This document shows positions 17,541 to 25,816 of a stretch of DNA of 64,000 bases, piece by piece. Source of the DNA: Salinisphaera sp049568105. GTDB lineage: Bacteria > Pseudomonadota > Gammaproteobacteria > Nevskiales > Salinisphaeraceae. Within the stretch, counting starts at the first letter, position 1. Each line of letters begins with the position of its first letter. The notes under the pieces are model-generated. The model was given only the letters and a program-made list of their open reading frames with translations, did not search any database and was not told the origin of the DNA. Location of the stretch: NCBI RefSeq assembly GCF_049568105.1, contig NZ_CP145335.1:3162001-3226000 (forward strand). Direction: 5' to 3'. Position numbers and translations under genes: made by a program.

Positions 17541-18581
17541 TCAATGGCCGTAGCCCGTGAGCTTGGAGATCCGCGCCCGGAACACCCAGATCTGATACCA
17601 GTTGTAGACCAGCATCACCGGCAGGAAACCGCCCATGGCCATGGTGAAGGTCACCAGCGAGACCGACGGGCTGGCAGCGTCGTAGATGGTCCAGGTACCC
17701 GGCACCAGCCACGGCAGCATGGTGACCATCATCGACAGCCACATGATCGCGATGGCGGCGTTGAGCCAGAGAATCGCAAACAGATCGCGGCCGAGCCGCG
17801 CCGAACGACGCATGCGAAATACCGTGTAGACCACCGCCACGCCCACCAGGGCCCAAGCCCAGAAATACGGCCCGAGCCATTTTTCCGCTGCCCAGGGGAA
17901 TTTGAGCAGGCTCCAGACCACGGTCACGACCACCGCGACAAGCGAGGCATAAAACGAACGGTCCACCCAGACCGCAGCCTGCTTGCGGATATCCTCGGTG
18001 CGCTCGAAACGGGCCCGCACGAACAGGCTGCCGGCCAATGAGGCCGCGACTACCGCGCCGATGCCGGTCCAGATCGAAAACGGCGAGACGAAACGCCCCA
18101 TGCCGCCCACATACGTCGGCACCGTGTCGTCGGTCAGCGGATAGCCTTCCAGCACCGCGCCCATCGCCATGCCGGCAAAAAACAGTGTGGTCAGGCTGGC
18201 GATGCCGAACAGACCGTCCCAGAGATGGGTCGAGCGCTTGGAGTGATGCCGAAATTCAAGCGCAATCGCCCGCATCATGATGCTCCAGAGCACGATCACC
18301 AGCGGCACCAGCAGGTAGTGAAACGCGGAGCCATAAACCAGCGGGAAGGTACCGAACAGCACCCCGCCGGCCACGATCAGCCAGGTTTCGTTGGCATCCC
18401 AGGTGCCGGCCATGGCGGCCATAATGCCGCCGCGCTCATCGGCATCGCGCACGAATAGGGAAAATACCCCGGCGCCTAGGTCGGCGCCGTCGAGCATGAT
18501 GTAGAGCAGCAGACTGAAGCCCAGCGCAAACCACCAGGCATAGATCACCAGCAGCCGAAGTTGTCCGATATCTGCGTCCAT
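17541..18581 (-). CDS. cydB: Cytochrome bd-type quinol oxidase subunit II
   Basis: 346 residues from ATG 18581. Nine hydrophobic segments; family motifs YAWWFALGFSLLLYIMLDGADLGAG at the N-terminus (conserved aspartate of the proton path region) and GTWDANETWLIVAGGVLFGTFP. The start at 18581 is preferred over ATG 18587 because the GAGG site, which overlaps the cydA stop, is six bases before it. Shorter than E. coli CydB (379), like the CIO-type subunits. Confidence 0.92.
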   Translation of the reverse strand: MDADIGQLRLLVIYAWWFALGFSLLLYIMLDGADLGAGVFSLFVRDADERGGIMAAMAGTWDANETWLIVAGGVLFGTFPLVYGSAFHYLLVPLVIVLWSIMMRAIALEFRHHSKRSTHLWDGLFGIASLTTLFFAGMAMGAVLEGYPLTDDTVPTYVGGMGRFVSPFSIWTGIGAVVAASLAGSLFVRARFERTEDIRKQAAVWVDRSFYASLVAVVVTVVWSLLKFPWAAEKWLGPYFWAWALVGVAVVYTVFRMRRSARLGRDLFAILWLNAAIAIMWLSMMVTMLPWLVPGTWTIYDAASPSVSLVTFTMAMGGFLPVMLVYNWYQIWVFRARISKLTGYGH

Positions 18582-18589
18582 GGCCATCC

Positions 18590-20026
18590 TCAGGGTCGTT
18601 CGTAAGCCGGGCGCGGCTGGTCGTTATCCGGCTCGGGCTCGAGATGGCCGAGCGCTTCGTGGCCGCCGCGCAGCACCGGCGCTTCCAGGTCCGGACCGTG
18701 GCGAATCACCTTGGCCATGAAGTACCAAGTGAAATACCAGACCACCAGCTCGAAGATCACGAAGCCGACCAGCCAGATGCTGGCTTCGAGCACAGTCATG
18801 CGGCTGACCCCATCTTCGATACGCATCATGCCGTCGACCAGCCATGGCTGGCGGGCAATCTCACGCGTCCACCAGCCAGTCCAGATCGCCAGGAACGGCA
18901 GAAAGGCAGCGAATACTGCGGCTCTCAAGAACCAGCGCGTCGAGCGCGTCCTACGGTCGGCCAGGCGTTGTCGATAGGTCAGCCAGGCACCCCAGAAGGC
19001 CACGAGCACAAGGAAAAAGCCAATTGCCAGCATCACCCGAAAGCCATAGAACGGAATCCACACCGGCGGCCGCTCGGCACTGGGCACCTGGTCCAGCCCC
19101 ATGACCTCGCCATTCCAGCTATGGGTTTCGATCAGGCTGAGCGCATGCGGGATCGTGATCGCCCAGCGATTATCACCTGCCGCATCGTCCGGCCAAGCGA
19201 TAATATGCCAGCCGGTATTCACGCTACCGTCCTCGGCATAGGTCTTGTAGTGCCCTTCCATCGCCGCCAGCGCCGCCGGCTGGTGCTCGCCGATCACTTG
19301 GCCCAGTTCGTCGCCGAGAAAGACCTGCAACGGCGCGATCACGGCGGCAGCGACCAAAGCGTATTTGAGCGGCTTGGCGAACAGTCCGGTGTAGCGGTTC
19401 TTGAGCAAGTACCAAGCGCATACGCCGATCACGAAAAACAGCGCCAGCTCGATCGCCGCGACCCACATATGGGCAAACGAGGTCAGAAAGCTGGGGTTGA
19501 AGATCGCCTCGCTCCAGTCGGTGACGTGGAAGATGCCATCGCGCAGCTCTACCCCACCCGGGGTCTGCATCCAGGAATTGGCGTTCATGATCCAGAACGC
19601 CGAGAGCGTAGACGAGGCGAACACGTTGAAGGTCGCGAACAGATGCATGCCGCGGCTGATCTTGCCCCAGCCGAAGATCATCAGGCCGATGAAGCCGGCC
19701 TCGTACATAAAGGCCGTGATCGTTTCATAGCCCAGTACGTTGCCGAAGTACGGCCCGGCCGCCTGCGAAAACGGACCATAGAGAATGCCGAACGCCATCT
19801 CCATGGTCACGCCGGTCGCCACGCCGGCACCGAAATTGATGATGAACAGCTTCTCGAAGAATCGGGTCAGCCGATACCAGCCATCATCGTCGGTGCGGAT
19901 CCAGCGCCATTCGGCGAAGAACAGCAGCAACGCCAGGCCGATGGTGAGCGGCGGATACAGAAAATGCATGCTCGCCACCCATGCAAAATCCAGCCGGGAC
20001 AGCATGATCGCAGTTGCACTTTCCAT
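18590..20026 (-). CDS. cydA: Cytochrome bd-type quinol oxidase subunit I (short Q-loop, CIO-like)
   Basis: 478 residues, multi-helix haem-carrying subunit oxidising quinol and reducing oxygen. H21 in MHFLYPPLTIG is the likely haem b595 ligand; the quinol-loop motif GDELGQVIGEHQPAALAAME is followed quickly by the next helix, without the long insertion of E. coli CydA (522 residues). This places it with the short-Q-loop, cyanide-insensitive-oxidase-like group. GAGG precedes the ATG. A TATCAT sequence about 60 bases upstream may be its -10. Confidence 0.92.
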   Translation of the reverse strand: MESATAIMLSRLDFAWVASMHFLYPPLTIGLALLLFFAEWRWIRTDDDGWYRLTRFFEKLFIINFGAGVATGVTMEMAFGILYGPFSQAAGPYFGNVLGYETITAFMYEAGFIGLMIFGWGKISRGMHLFATFNVFASSTLSAFWIMNANSWMQTPGGVELRDGIFHVTDWSEAIFNPSFLTSFAHMWVAAIELALFFVIGVCAWYLLKNRYTGLFAKPLKYALVAAAVIAPLQVFLGDELGQVIGEHQPAALAAMEGHYKTYAEDGSVNTGWHIIAWPDDAAGDNRWAITIPHALSLIETHSWNGEVMGLDQVPSAERPPVWIPFYGFRVMLAIGFFLVLVAFWGAWLTYRQRLADRRTRSTRWFLRAAVFAAFLPFLAIWTGWWTREIARQPWLVDGMMRIEDGVSRMTVLEASIWLVGFVIFELVVWYFTWYFMAKVIRHGPDLEAPVLRGGHEALGHLEPEPDNDQPRPAYERP

Positions 20027-20123
20027 ATCGCCTCAACCTGTTTAGCGGTTCGACCCGCGCAATGATACCTTCGTCTGATGCACGGTCGGCGCGACCGATC
20101 GTCGCAGCGGCCGAAACCGCCGT

Positions 20124-20993
20124 TTAGAAACAGTTCACCGGAATTTTGAGATACGCACGGCCGTTGGCTTCGGATTCTGGCAGCCGCCCGCCGCGGGTAT
20201 TGATCTGCAATGCTGCCAGCATGAGGTCCGGCAGCGGTAATGTGGCGTCTCGGGCCTCGCGCAGGGCCACGTACTCGCCTTCGCTCGGCTGGTCCTGCAG
20301 ATGGATGTTGTGGGCACGCTGTTCGGCCACGGTCGACGCCCAGCGCGCCTCGCGTCCGTCCGGTCGGTAATCGTGGCCGACGAAGATTCGGGTGGCATCA
20401 GGCAGCGCCAGGATCCGCTGGATCGAGTGGAACAGCGTGCGCGCATCGCCGCCCGGAAAATCGGCGCGGGCGGTGCCGCTATCGGGCATGAACAAGGTGT
20501 CGTGCACGAACGCGGCATCGCCGATCACATACGTGATCGAGGCCAGGGTATGGCCCGGCGAATGCATGACGTGCACATCGATCTCGCCCAGCTTGAAAGT
20601 CTCGCCATCGGCGAACAGCCGGTCCCATTGGCGGCCATCGGTCGCATAATCGTCGCCGAAGTTGTAGATCTTTTTCCAGAGTTTCTGGACCTCGACTACC
20701 TTCTCGCCGATCGCCCGCGGCGCCCCGTAGCGTTCGCCTAGCAACACACCGGCCGAAAAATGATCGGCATGCGGATGGGTATCCAGAATCCATTCGACAG
20801 TCAGACCCCGAGCATCGATGAAGGCAGTGATCTGGTCGGCGCATTCGGTCGAGGTACGGGCGGCCGTCTCGTCATAATCCCAGACCGGATCGACGATCGC
20901 GCAGTGCTCGGTCGCCGGATCGATCACGACATACTGCACGCTGCCGGTTTTGGGTTCATAGAAGCCGACGACTTCGGGCGCTTGCTGGGCCAT
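20124..20993 (-). CDS. Persulfide dioxygenase-like metallo-beta-lactamase protein
   Basis: 289 residues. Metallo-beta-lactamase fold with H73/H75/D77/H78 (THPHADH), H148 (HSPGHT), an aspartate in FMPDSGTARADFPGG and a distal histidine in FVGHDY: the ETHE1/BlhA-type mononuclear iron site that oxidises glutathione persulfide to sulfite. The start MAQQAPEVVGFYE at 20993 fits the family; the frame stays open upstream (to 21077) but that would cover the promoter region. Divergent to sqr, which makes the persulfide it would consume. Its own -10 is not clear. Confidence 0.88.
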   Translation of the reverse strand: MAQQAPEVVGFYEPKTGSVQYVVIDPATEHCAIVDPVWDYDETAARTSTECADQITAFIDARGLTVEWILDTHPHADHFSAGVLLGERYGAPRAIGEKVVEVQKLWKKIYNFGDDYATDGRQWDRLFADGETFKLGEIDVHVMHSPGHTLASITYVIGDAAFVHDTLFMPDSGTARADFPGGDARTLFHSIQRILALPDATRIFVGHDYRPDGREARWASTVAEQRAHNIHLQDQPSEGEYVALREARDATLPLPDLMLAALQINTRGGRLPESEANGRAYLKIPVNCF

Positions 20994-21052
20994 AAGGCAT
21001 TTCTCGATCGCGGAGAGTAGAGTTGCGCGGTGGTTTCTGTACCACCCATAGC

Positions 21053-21081
21053 GCATATGCATTTCAATTATTTGCATATGC
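21053..21081. repeat. 9-bp inverted repeat between pdo-like and sqr genes
   Basis: GCATATGCA (21053-21061) and TGCATATGC (21073-21081) form a perfect inverted repeat; each arm contains the palindrome GCATATGC, and the two octamers start 21 bp apart (two helical turns). It sits in the divergent promoter region and overlaps the probable -35 of sqr, so a second DNA-binding protein may act here. Confidence 0.6.
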
Positions 21082-21111
21082 TTTTAGTTAAAATTATACC
21101 CCTAAGGGTAT
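21072..21111 (+). promoter_or_regulatory. sqr promoter with CsoR-type operator
   Basis: TTGCAT (21072-21077) and TATACC (21095-21100), spaced 17 bp, make a plausible sigma-70 promoter. The palindrome ATACCC-CTAA-GGGTAT (21096-21111) covers the -10. A-T-flanked C/G tracts of this form are typical CsoR-family operators, and a CsoR-family gene lies 2 kb downstream. sqr starts at 21136 after an AGGAA site. Confidence 0.7.
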
Positions 21112-21135
21112 GCTTTCAACTCGAGGAAAAGCGGC

Positions 21136-22374
21136 ATGAGCGTGGCGGGTCGCAAGACGGGCAAACATCGGATCGTCATCGTTGGAGGGGGCACGGCCGG
21201 GATCCCGGTAGCCGCAGCCTTGCTACGGGCCGACTCCGGAACCGATGTCGCCATCGTCGAGCCCAGCGAACACCACGATTATCAACCCGGCTGGACACTG
21301 GTCGGCGGCGGCGACATGCGTGCCCGGGATACCCGCGGCCAGACGGCGCAGGTGATCCCGAAAGGCGCCACCTGGATCAAGGATGCTGCCTCCGGCTTCG
21401 ATCCGGCGCACAATCGTCTCGAGCTCGCCTCGGGTACGACGCTGGAATACGACTATCTCGTCGTCGCGATGGGCCTGCAGCTCGACTGGGAGGCAATCAA
21501 CGGGCTGGCCGATACCCTCGGGCAGAACGGCGTCACCTCGAACTATCGCTACGATCTGGCGCCCTATACGCATCAACTCGCCCAGGGCCTGGGCCACGGC
21601 GCGCGTGCTGTATTCACGCAACCCGCCATGCCGATCAAATGTGCCGGCGCACCGCAGAAGGCGCTATATCTGACCGCGGATACGCTGCGCCGGCGCCACG
21701 TCGACGCCGATCTCGCTTTCTATAATCAGGGCGGCGCCATGTTCGGCGTACCGGCCTATGCTCGCGAACTGGACAAGATCATTGCCGGCTACGGTGCGAC
21801 GCCCTATTTCGGTCACGATCTGATCGCGGTCGACGGCCCCGGGCAACAGGCGACGTTCAAGACCGCTAACGGCCCGGTGACCACCGATTTCGATATGCTG
21901 CATGTCGTGCCGCCGCAGTCGGCGCCGGATGTGCTCAAACACAGCCCGCTGGCCGGCCCAGGCGGCTGGATGACGGTCGACAAACACCAGCTCGTGCATA
22001 CCCGCTATGACAACGTGTTCGGGCTCGGCGACTGTACCGATACGCCGAACGCCAAGACCATGGCTGCAGTTCGCCGCCAGTTTCCAGTCGTGGTCGGGGC
22101 GCTACGCCGTGCGCTTGGCGCAGCCGTCGAAACCGAGCCATACGACGGCTACGGCGCCTGTCCGTTGACGGTCGCTCACGGCAAAGTGCTGCTTGCGGAA
22201 TTTCGCTACGACGGCGAAGTGGTTTCCAGCTTCCCGCTCGATCCAACCCAGCCGCGCCCTATCCACTGGCCGCTAAAAAAACATGTCTTTCCGTGGCTGT
22301 ATTGGCAGGTCATGCTCAAGGGCCGACATTGGTCGGCGCCTCGTCCCAAGCCACGGCCGGCTTCGACGGCATAG
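21136..22374 (+). CDS. sqr: Sulfide:quinone oxidoreductase, type II
   Basis: 412-residue membrane-associated flavoprotein oxidising sulfide (persulfide product) and reducing quinone. FAD-binding GGGTAGIPVAAALL at residues 17-30; redox cysteines C169 in KCAGAPQKALYL (the hallmark shared with mitochondrial SQOR) and C342 in YGACPLTVAHGKVLLAEF; C300 in the GLGDCTDTPNAKT FAD motif. The C-terminal amphipathic stretch (PLKKHVFPWLYWQVMLKG) would anchor it to the membrane. Likely under CsoR-type control through the operator upstream; electrons could feed the quinol oxidase encoded next to it. Confidence 0.92.
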   Translation: MSVAGRKTGKHRIVIVGGGTAGIPVAAALLRADSGTDVAIVEPSEHHDYQPGWTLVGGGDMRARDTRGQTAQVIPKGATWIKDAASGFDPAHNRLELASGTTLEYDYLVVAMGLQLDWEAINGLADTLGQNGVTSNYRYDLAPYTHQLAQGLGHGARAVFTQPAMPIKCAGAPQKALYLTADTLRRRHVDADLAFYNQGGAMFGVPAYARELDKIIAGYGATPYFGHDLIAVDGPGQQATFKTANGPVTTDFDMLHVVPPQSAPDVLKHSPLAGPGGWMTVDKHQLVHTRYDNVFGLGDCTDTPNAKTMAAVRRQFPVVVGALRRALGAAVETEPYDGYGACPLTVAHGKVLLAEFRYDGEVVSSFPLDPTQPRPIHWPLKKHVFPWLYWQVMLKGRHWSAPRPKPRPASTA

Positions 22375-22394
22375 CCGGATCAACGATCGAAGCT

Positions 22395-22824
22395 GGGCCC
22401 CATTCACCAACTTTACACCGGCCCTCGCCTTCGTCGGCGGCCTGATCGGCATGGCCGCACTCGTAGGCCGATGGCCGGTATGGGCCGCATCGCGGGCACT
22501 GCCGGCTTTTAGCATGCACTGGTATCGTCTCGCCGATAGCAGAGCTGGCGGGCAAGTTTTCTTCTGGGCTGGTTTTGGGTGCCACCTTGTATGTCACGCC
22601 GTGGCCGGGCGATATTCCGATCCGTCAGGGCTTTTCCACGCTGGCGCTGATCGCCGCCGGCTTGCTGGTCGGTATCGGTACCCGGCTCGGGCTGTACCAG
22701 CGGCCACGGCATCTGCAGCAACGTCCGCCGCTCGCGACGTTCGATCGCCGCCACAATCGTATTCATAGTCTACGCTGTCATCACGGCGATCGTTGCCCGA
22801 CACCTATTCGGACTCGGCTCATGA
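22395..22824 (+). pseudogene. Decayed YeeE/YedE sulfur-transport permease, first half
   Basis: Directly after sqr, family-like peptides appear in order but in different frames: NFTPALAFVGGLIGMAAL, GRIAGTAG, SWRASFLLG, LVLGATLYVTPWPGDIP..LVGIGTRLG, then GCTSGHGICSNVRRSRRS ending VARHLFGLGS with a stop at 22822-22824. GCTSGHGICG is the conserved cysteine motif of these thiosulfate/sulfur permeases. At least four frameshifts separate the pieces and the start codon is gone, so it cannot be functional. The flanking genes are intact, which argues against sequencing error. Confidence 0.75.
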
Positions 22825-23113
22825 TTCGACACCGCATCGCACTGATGGCCGACCTGCTGTTCGGCTTCGGGCTTCGCCGTACTGCGGTACTGGCACCGGC
22901 CCTGGGCGGATACACAAATACACCGGCCGAGCGCCACACGAATCGATCGGCAGCTGTTGGTCGGCACCCTATTGTTTGGGATCGGCTAAGGTTGGCCGGT
23001 TACTGGCCCGGCGCTGGCGGCGCTGAGTTTCGACCCGCGCGGGGCTGATTGTCCTCGCGGCGTTGATCGTAGGCGGCTTGACGGTCGATCGACTATTGGG
23101 CGAGCCCAGCTAG
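22821..23113 (+). pseudogene. Decayed YeeE/YedE sulfur-transport permease, second half
   Basis: Begins at ATG 22821, overlapping the previous stop (ATGA), with MIRHRIALMADLLFGFGL, typical of the second DUF6691-type partner. The middle (about 40-50 residues expected) is missing; then RIDRQLLVGTLLFGIG is followed by a TAA in place of tryptophan, LAGYWPG (the conserved GYCPGPAL cysteine now Trp, in another frame) and LIVLAALIVGGLTVDRLLG ending at TAG 23111-23113. The end overlaps the convergent csoR-like gene by four bases. Confidence 0.75.
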
Positions 23114-23409
23114 CCGTAGCGCGCCAGCAACTCGGTAGCGTATTTCAAGCGCTCACGGGTGTTCTCAGCATCGAGCTGGCCGCAATTAAGTTCGCGTTCG
23201 ATGACGCAGGACAGCATGTTGTAGAACGTGCGATCGAGCGCCTTGCGCGCTGCCGACATCTGTACCGCGATATCTTCACACTCGGCCTCACGCTCGATCA
23301 TGGTCTGCAACCCACGCACCTGGCCTTCGATGCGTTTGAGCCGGCGCACGAGCGCCGCCTTATTGGACTCCCACTCGGGATCGAAAGCCGGATCAGCCGC
23401 TTCAGACAT
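23110..23409 (-). CDS. CsoR/CstR-family transcriptional repressor
   Basis: 99-residue all-helical DUF156 repressor. Two conserved cysteines, C44 (EAECEDIAVQM) and C68 (YNMLSCVIERE), are present; the position four before the second cysteine, histidine in copper-sensing CsoR, is asparagine (N64). A Cys-Cys pair without the histidine fits persulfide sensors such as CstR. An extra C76 is present. Its location beside sulfide oxidation genes and the C/G-tract palindrome before sqr support a sulfide-responsive role; the ligand itself is inference. Confidence 0.85.
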   Translation of the reverse strand: MSEAADPAFDPEWESNKAALVRRLKRIEGQVRGLQTMIEREAECEDIAVQMSAARKALDRTFYNMLSCVIERELNCGQLDAENTRERLKYATELLARYG

Positions 23410-23525
23410 GGCAACACTCCAGTACGCGATCCAAACGTGAGCCGTCAGCGGACTCGGCCAAGACTTCAGCGAACCCGGGCGCTCCGGCGACAGAGCAGCT
23501 CGCCTGCCGCCGGAACGCGCACGCC

Positions 23526-24065
23526 TCAGAATGGGATATCGTCGTCCAGATCTTCATCGAAACCCGGGTCGCCGGCCGGCTGCGGCGGCTGCTGGTACTG
23601 CTGGCCGCCACCACTGCGCTGCTGGCCGCCGCCGCCATAGCCGCCGTCCTGGTTGCCACCTTGGCCCCCCTGGCTGCGTTGACCGCCGCCTCCGCCGAAC
23701 GGAGCACTGCCGCCCTGGCCACCGCCACGCGAGTCGAGCATCTGCATTTCGTTGGCCACGATTTCGGTGGTATAGCGGTCCTGGCCGTCTTGGCCCTGCC
23801 ATTTACGGGTCTGGATCCGTCCTTCGACATAGACCTTGGAGCCCTTGCGCAGATACTCGCCAGCGACTTCGGCCAAGCGCGCAAAAAACACCACCCGATG
23901 CCACTCGGTGCGTTCCTGGGTCTCGCCTGAGGATTTGTCCCGCCAGGTTTCAGAGGTCGCGATGTTCACGTTGGTCACGGCCGTACCGCCCGCGGTATAG
24001 CGCGTTTCCGGATCGGCCCCGAGATTACCGACGATGATGGCCTTGTTGACGCCTCGACTTGCCAT
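23526..24065 (-). CDS. ssb: Single-stranded DNA-binding protein
   Basis: 179 residues. N-terminal OB fold (1-110: GVNKAIIVGNLGADPETRYTA, WHRVVFFARLAEVAGEYLRKG, TEIVANEMQML), a glycine/glutamine-rich flexible linker (about 115-165), and the acidic tip DLDDDIPF that recruits partner proteins. ATG at 24065 has GGAG about seven bases upstream. The frame stays open upstream but those residues are not SSB-like. Next to yajR and uvrA, the common gammaproteobacterial order. Confidence 0.96.
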   Translation of the reverse strand: MASRGVNKAIIVGNLGADPETRYTAGGTAVTNVNIATSETWRDKSSGETQERTEWHRVVFFARLAEVAGEYLRKGSKVYVEGRIQTRKWQGQDGQDRYTTEIVANEMQMLDSRGGGQGGSAPFGGGGGQRSQGGQGGNQDGGYGGGGQQRSGGGQQYQQPPQPAGDPGFDEDLDDDIPF

Positions 24066-24237
24066 GACAGGACTCCGTACGTATGCAGTATTGCGCGAAT
24101 AAGAACGCTTTCGATGCGCCGATTCTACATGGCCGGCGCGATGCGCGACGCCCGTACCGTCGCAGACCCCGCCACGGCGAGCCGACACGACCGGCCGCGT
24201 TAACACGACGCGCCGCTCGAAGGGCTTGATCGACGGC

Positions 24238-25608
24238 TTAGCTCGACGCGCTCGCCGTGCCCGAGGCGAAACGCTCGAAGCGCTCGGTATCGACCACCTT
24301 GCCGTCGAACTTGATATAGGCCACGCCATCGGCTGGCACCACGACCGCTTCGAAGACCCCCTCGACGGCCTCGATCTCGGCGGCCAGCCGGCCTGCGGTG
24401 GCATCATCGATATCGCCAACATGCAGCATATGCGTACGCGCGAAGCGCGGCTGCGGCATAGTGGCCGCGATCACCAGCCAGATCGCCGCTACGACTGCGC
24501 AGAAGGTGAACACGCCGGAAGTGCCGCCAAATCCGTAAGCCCAGCCCCCGATCGTGCCGCCGATGAAGATGCCGAAAAACTGCGACGACGAATAGACCCC
24601 CATCGCAGTACCTTTGGCATCGGCCGGCGCCACTTTCGAGATCAACGACGGCAGACTGGCCTCCATAATGTTGAAGGCAGCAAAGAACAGCACCATCACG
24701 ATCACGATCTCCGCCAAGCTGCCGCGATAGATCGCGAGCACGGTCGGCGTCGCCAGCAGCACCGCCACGGCGGCCACGAACACCGATTTCATCCGCCGTT
24801 TGGCTTCGGCGACGATGATCGCCGGGATCATGATCCCGACCGACAAGGCCAGCACCGGGAGATAGATGATCCATTGATAGTTTTGATGGATACCGAGCAC
24901 GTCGCGCAGCATATGCGGTAGCGCAATGAAGCTGGCAGTCAGGATCGCGTGCAGCGCGAAAATCGCGAAATCCAGACGCAATAGTTCGGTATTGCGCAAC
25001 ACCCGTCCAAACAACTCGGGCACGGCCTCGGTATCGCGATGCGAACGCGTGGCCGGCGGCCGCGGAGTCACCCCGTAGAGCACGCCAATACCAGCCAGGG
25101 CCAGCAGCGCGGTGAACCAGAAGATGCCGGGCACGCCGACCCAGGCATTGAGCACCGGCCCGAGCACCAGCGCCAGCGCGAACGCCAGCCCGATGGTCAT
25201 GCCGATGGTGGCCATGGCCTTGGTTCGCGATTCCTCGCGGGTCAGATCGGCATTGAGCGCCAGGATGGTCGAGCCGACCGCCCCCGCGCCCTGCAGGATG
25301 CGCCCCAGGATCACGCCATAGATCGAGTTCGATAGTGCTGCCACCACGCTACCGATGGCGAACAGCACAAGCCCGATTGCGATCATGCGCTTGCGCCCAA
25401 TACGATCCGAGGCAAAGCCGAACGGGATCTGTAACAGCGCTTGGGTCAGACCATAGGCACCGAGCGCCAGCCCAACCGTGGTCGGCGTGGAACCGGTCAG
25501 ATGCTGGGCATAAAACGTAAAGACCGGATAGATCATGAACAGGCCAAGCATTCGCAGCGAGAAGATACCCGCCAACGAAAATGCGGCCCGCGTTTCAAGC
25601 TTGTTCAT
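24238..25608 (-). CDS. yajR: MFS transporter YajR with C-terminal YAM domain
   Basis: 456 residues. Twelve transmembrane helices with motif A GFASDRIGRKRM between helices 2 and 3 and GRILQGAGAVGSTILAL in helix 4; a C-terminal ferredoxin-like YAM domain (about 390-456, RTHMLHVGDIDD..GVFEAVVVPADGVAYIKFDG) distinguishes YajR from other drug/H+ antiporters. Start MNKLETRAAFSL at 25608 agrees with the family; an upstream extension overlaps the uvrA promoter region. Substrate unknown. Divergent from uvrA. Confidence 0.9.
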   Translation of the reverse strand: MNKLETRAAFSLAGIFSLRMLGLFMIYPVFTFYAQHLTGSTPTTVGLALGAYGLTQALLQIPFGFASDRIGRKRMIAIGLVLFAIGSVVAALSNSIYGVILGRILQGAGAVGSTILALNADLTREESRTKAMATIGMTIGLAFALALVLGPVLNAWVGVPGIFWFTALLALAGIGVLYGVTPRPPATRSHRDTEAVPELFGRVLRNTELLRLDFAIFALHAILTASFIALPHMLRDVLGIHQNYQWIIYLPVLALSVGIMIPAIIVAEAKRRMKSVFVAAVAVLLATPTVLAIYRGSLAEIVIVMVLFFAAFNIMEASLPSLISKVAPADAKGTAMGVYSSSQFFGIFIGGTIGGWAYGFGGTSGVFTFCAVVAAIWLVIAATMPQPRFARTHMLHVGDIDDATAGRLAAEIEAVEGVFEAVVVPADGVAYIKFDGKVVDTERFERFASGTASASS

Positions 25609-25774
25609 ACGTCGCCCGTGGTTGGTCACGCCAACGGCTGCCGGCCCGTTGGGCCCCACCGCAGCGTATATCGCATTTCGACCGTGGCGCCTTATTGCCG
25701 AACGCGCCCGGCGACAAGGCGCGACAGATTAGCACAGCATCCGGAGTCACCCAGATTACGGCTCGGTTGTCGCT

Positions 25775-25788
25775 CTGGGTATACTCAG
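25775..25788 (+). promoter_or_regulatory. Palindrome over probable uvrA -10
   Basis: CTGGGTATACTCAG (25775-25788) is a 14-bp palindrome with one mismatched pair. It contains TATACT (25780-25785), a good -10; TTACGG 18 bp upstream is a weak -35. It looks like a shortened CTG...CAG LexA site (8 rather than 10 central bases), so SOS control is only a possibility. Confidence 0.4.
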
Positions 25789-25816
25789 CGGTTGACCTTT
25801 TTCGATACGGTCCTTC

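Noticed and set aside
22283..23048. Intact hypothetical proteins after sqr
   Set aside because: The open stretches mix frames; conserved permease peptides jump between frames, so a pseudogene explains them better.
25775..25788. Canonical LexA box before uvrA
   Set aside because: The spacing is CTG-N8-CAG rather than CTG-N10-CAG, so it is reported only as a possible operator.
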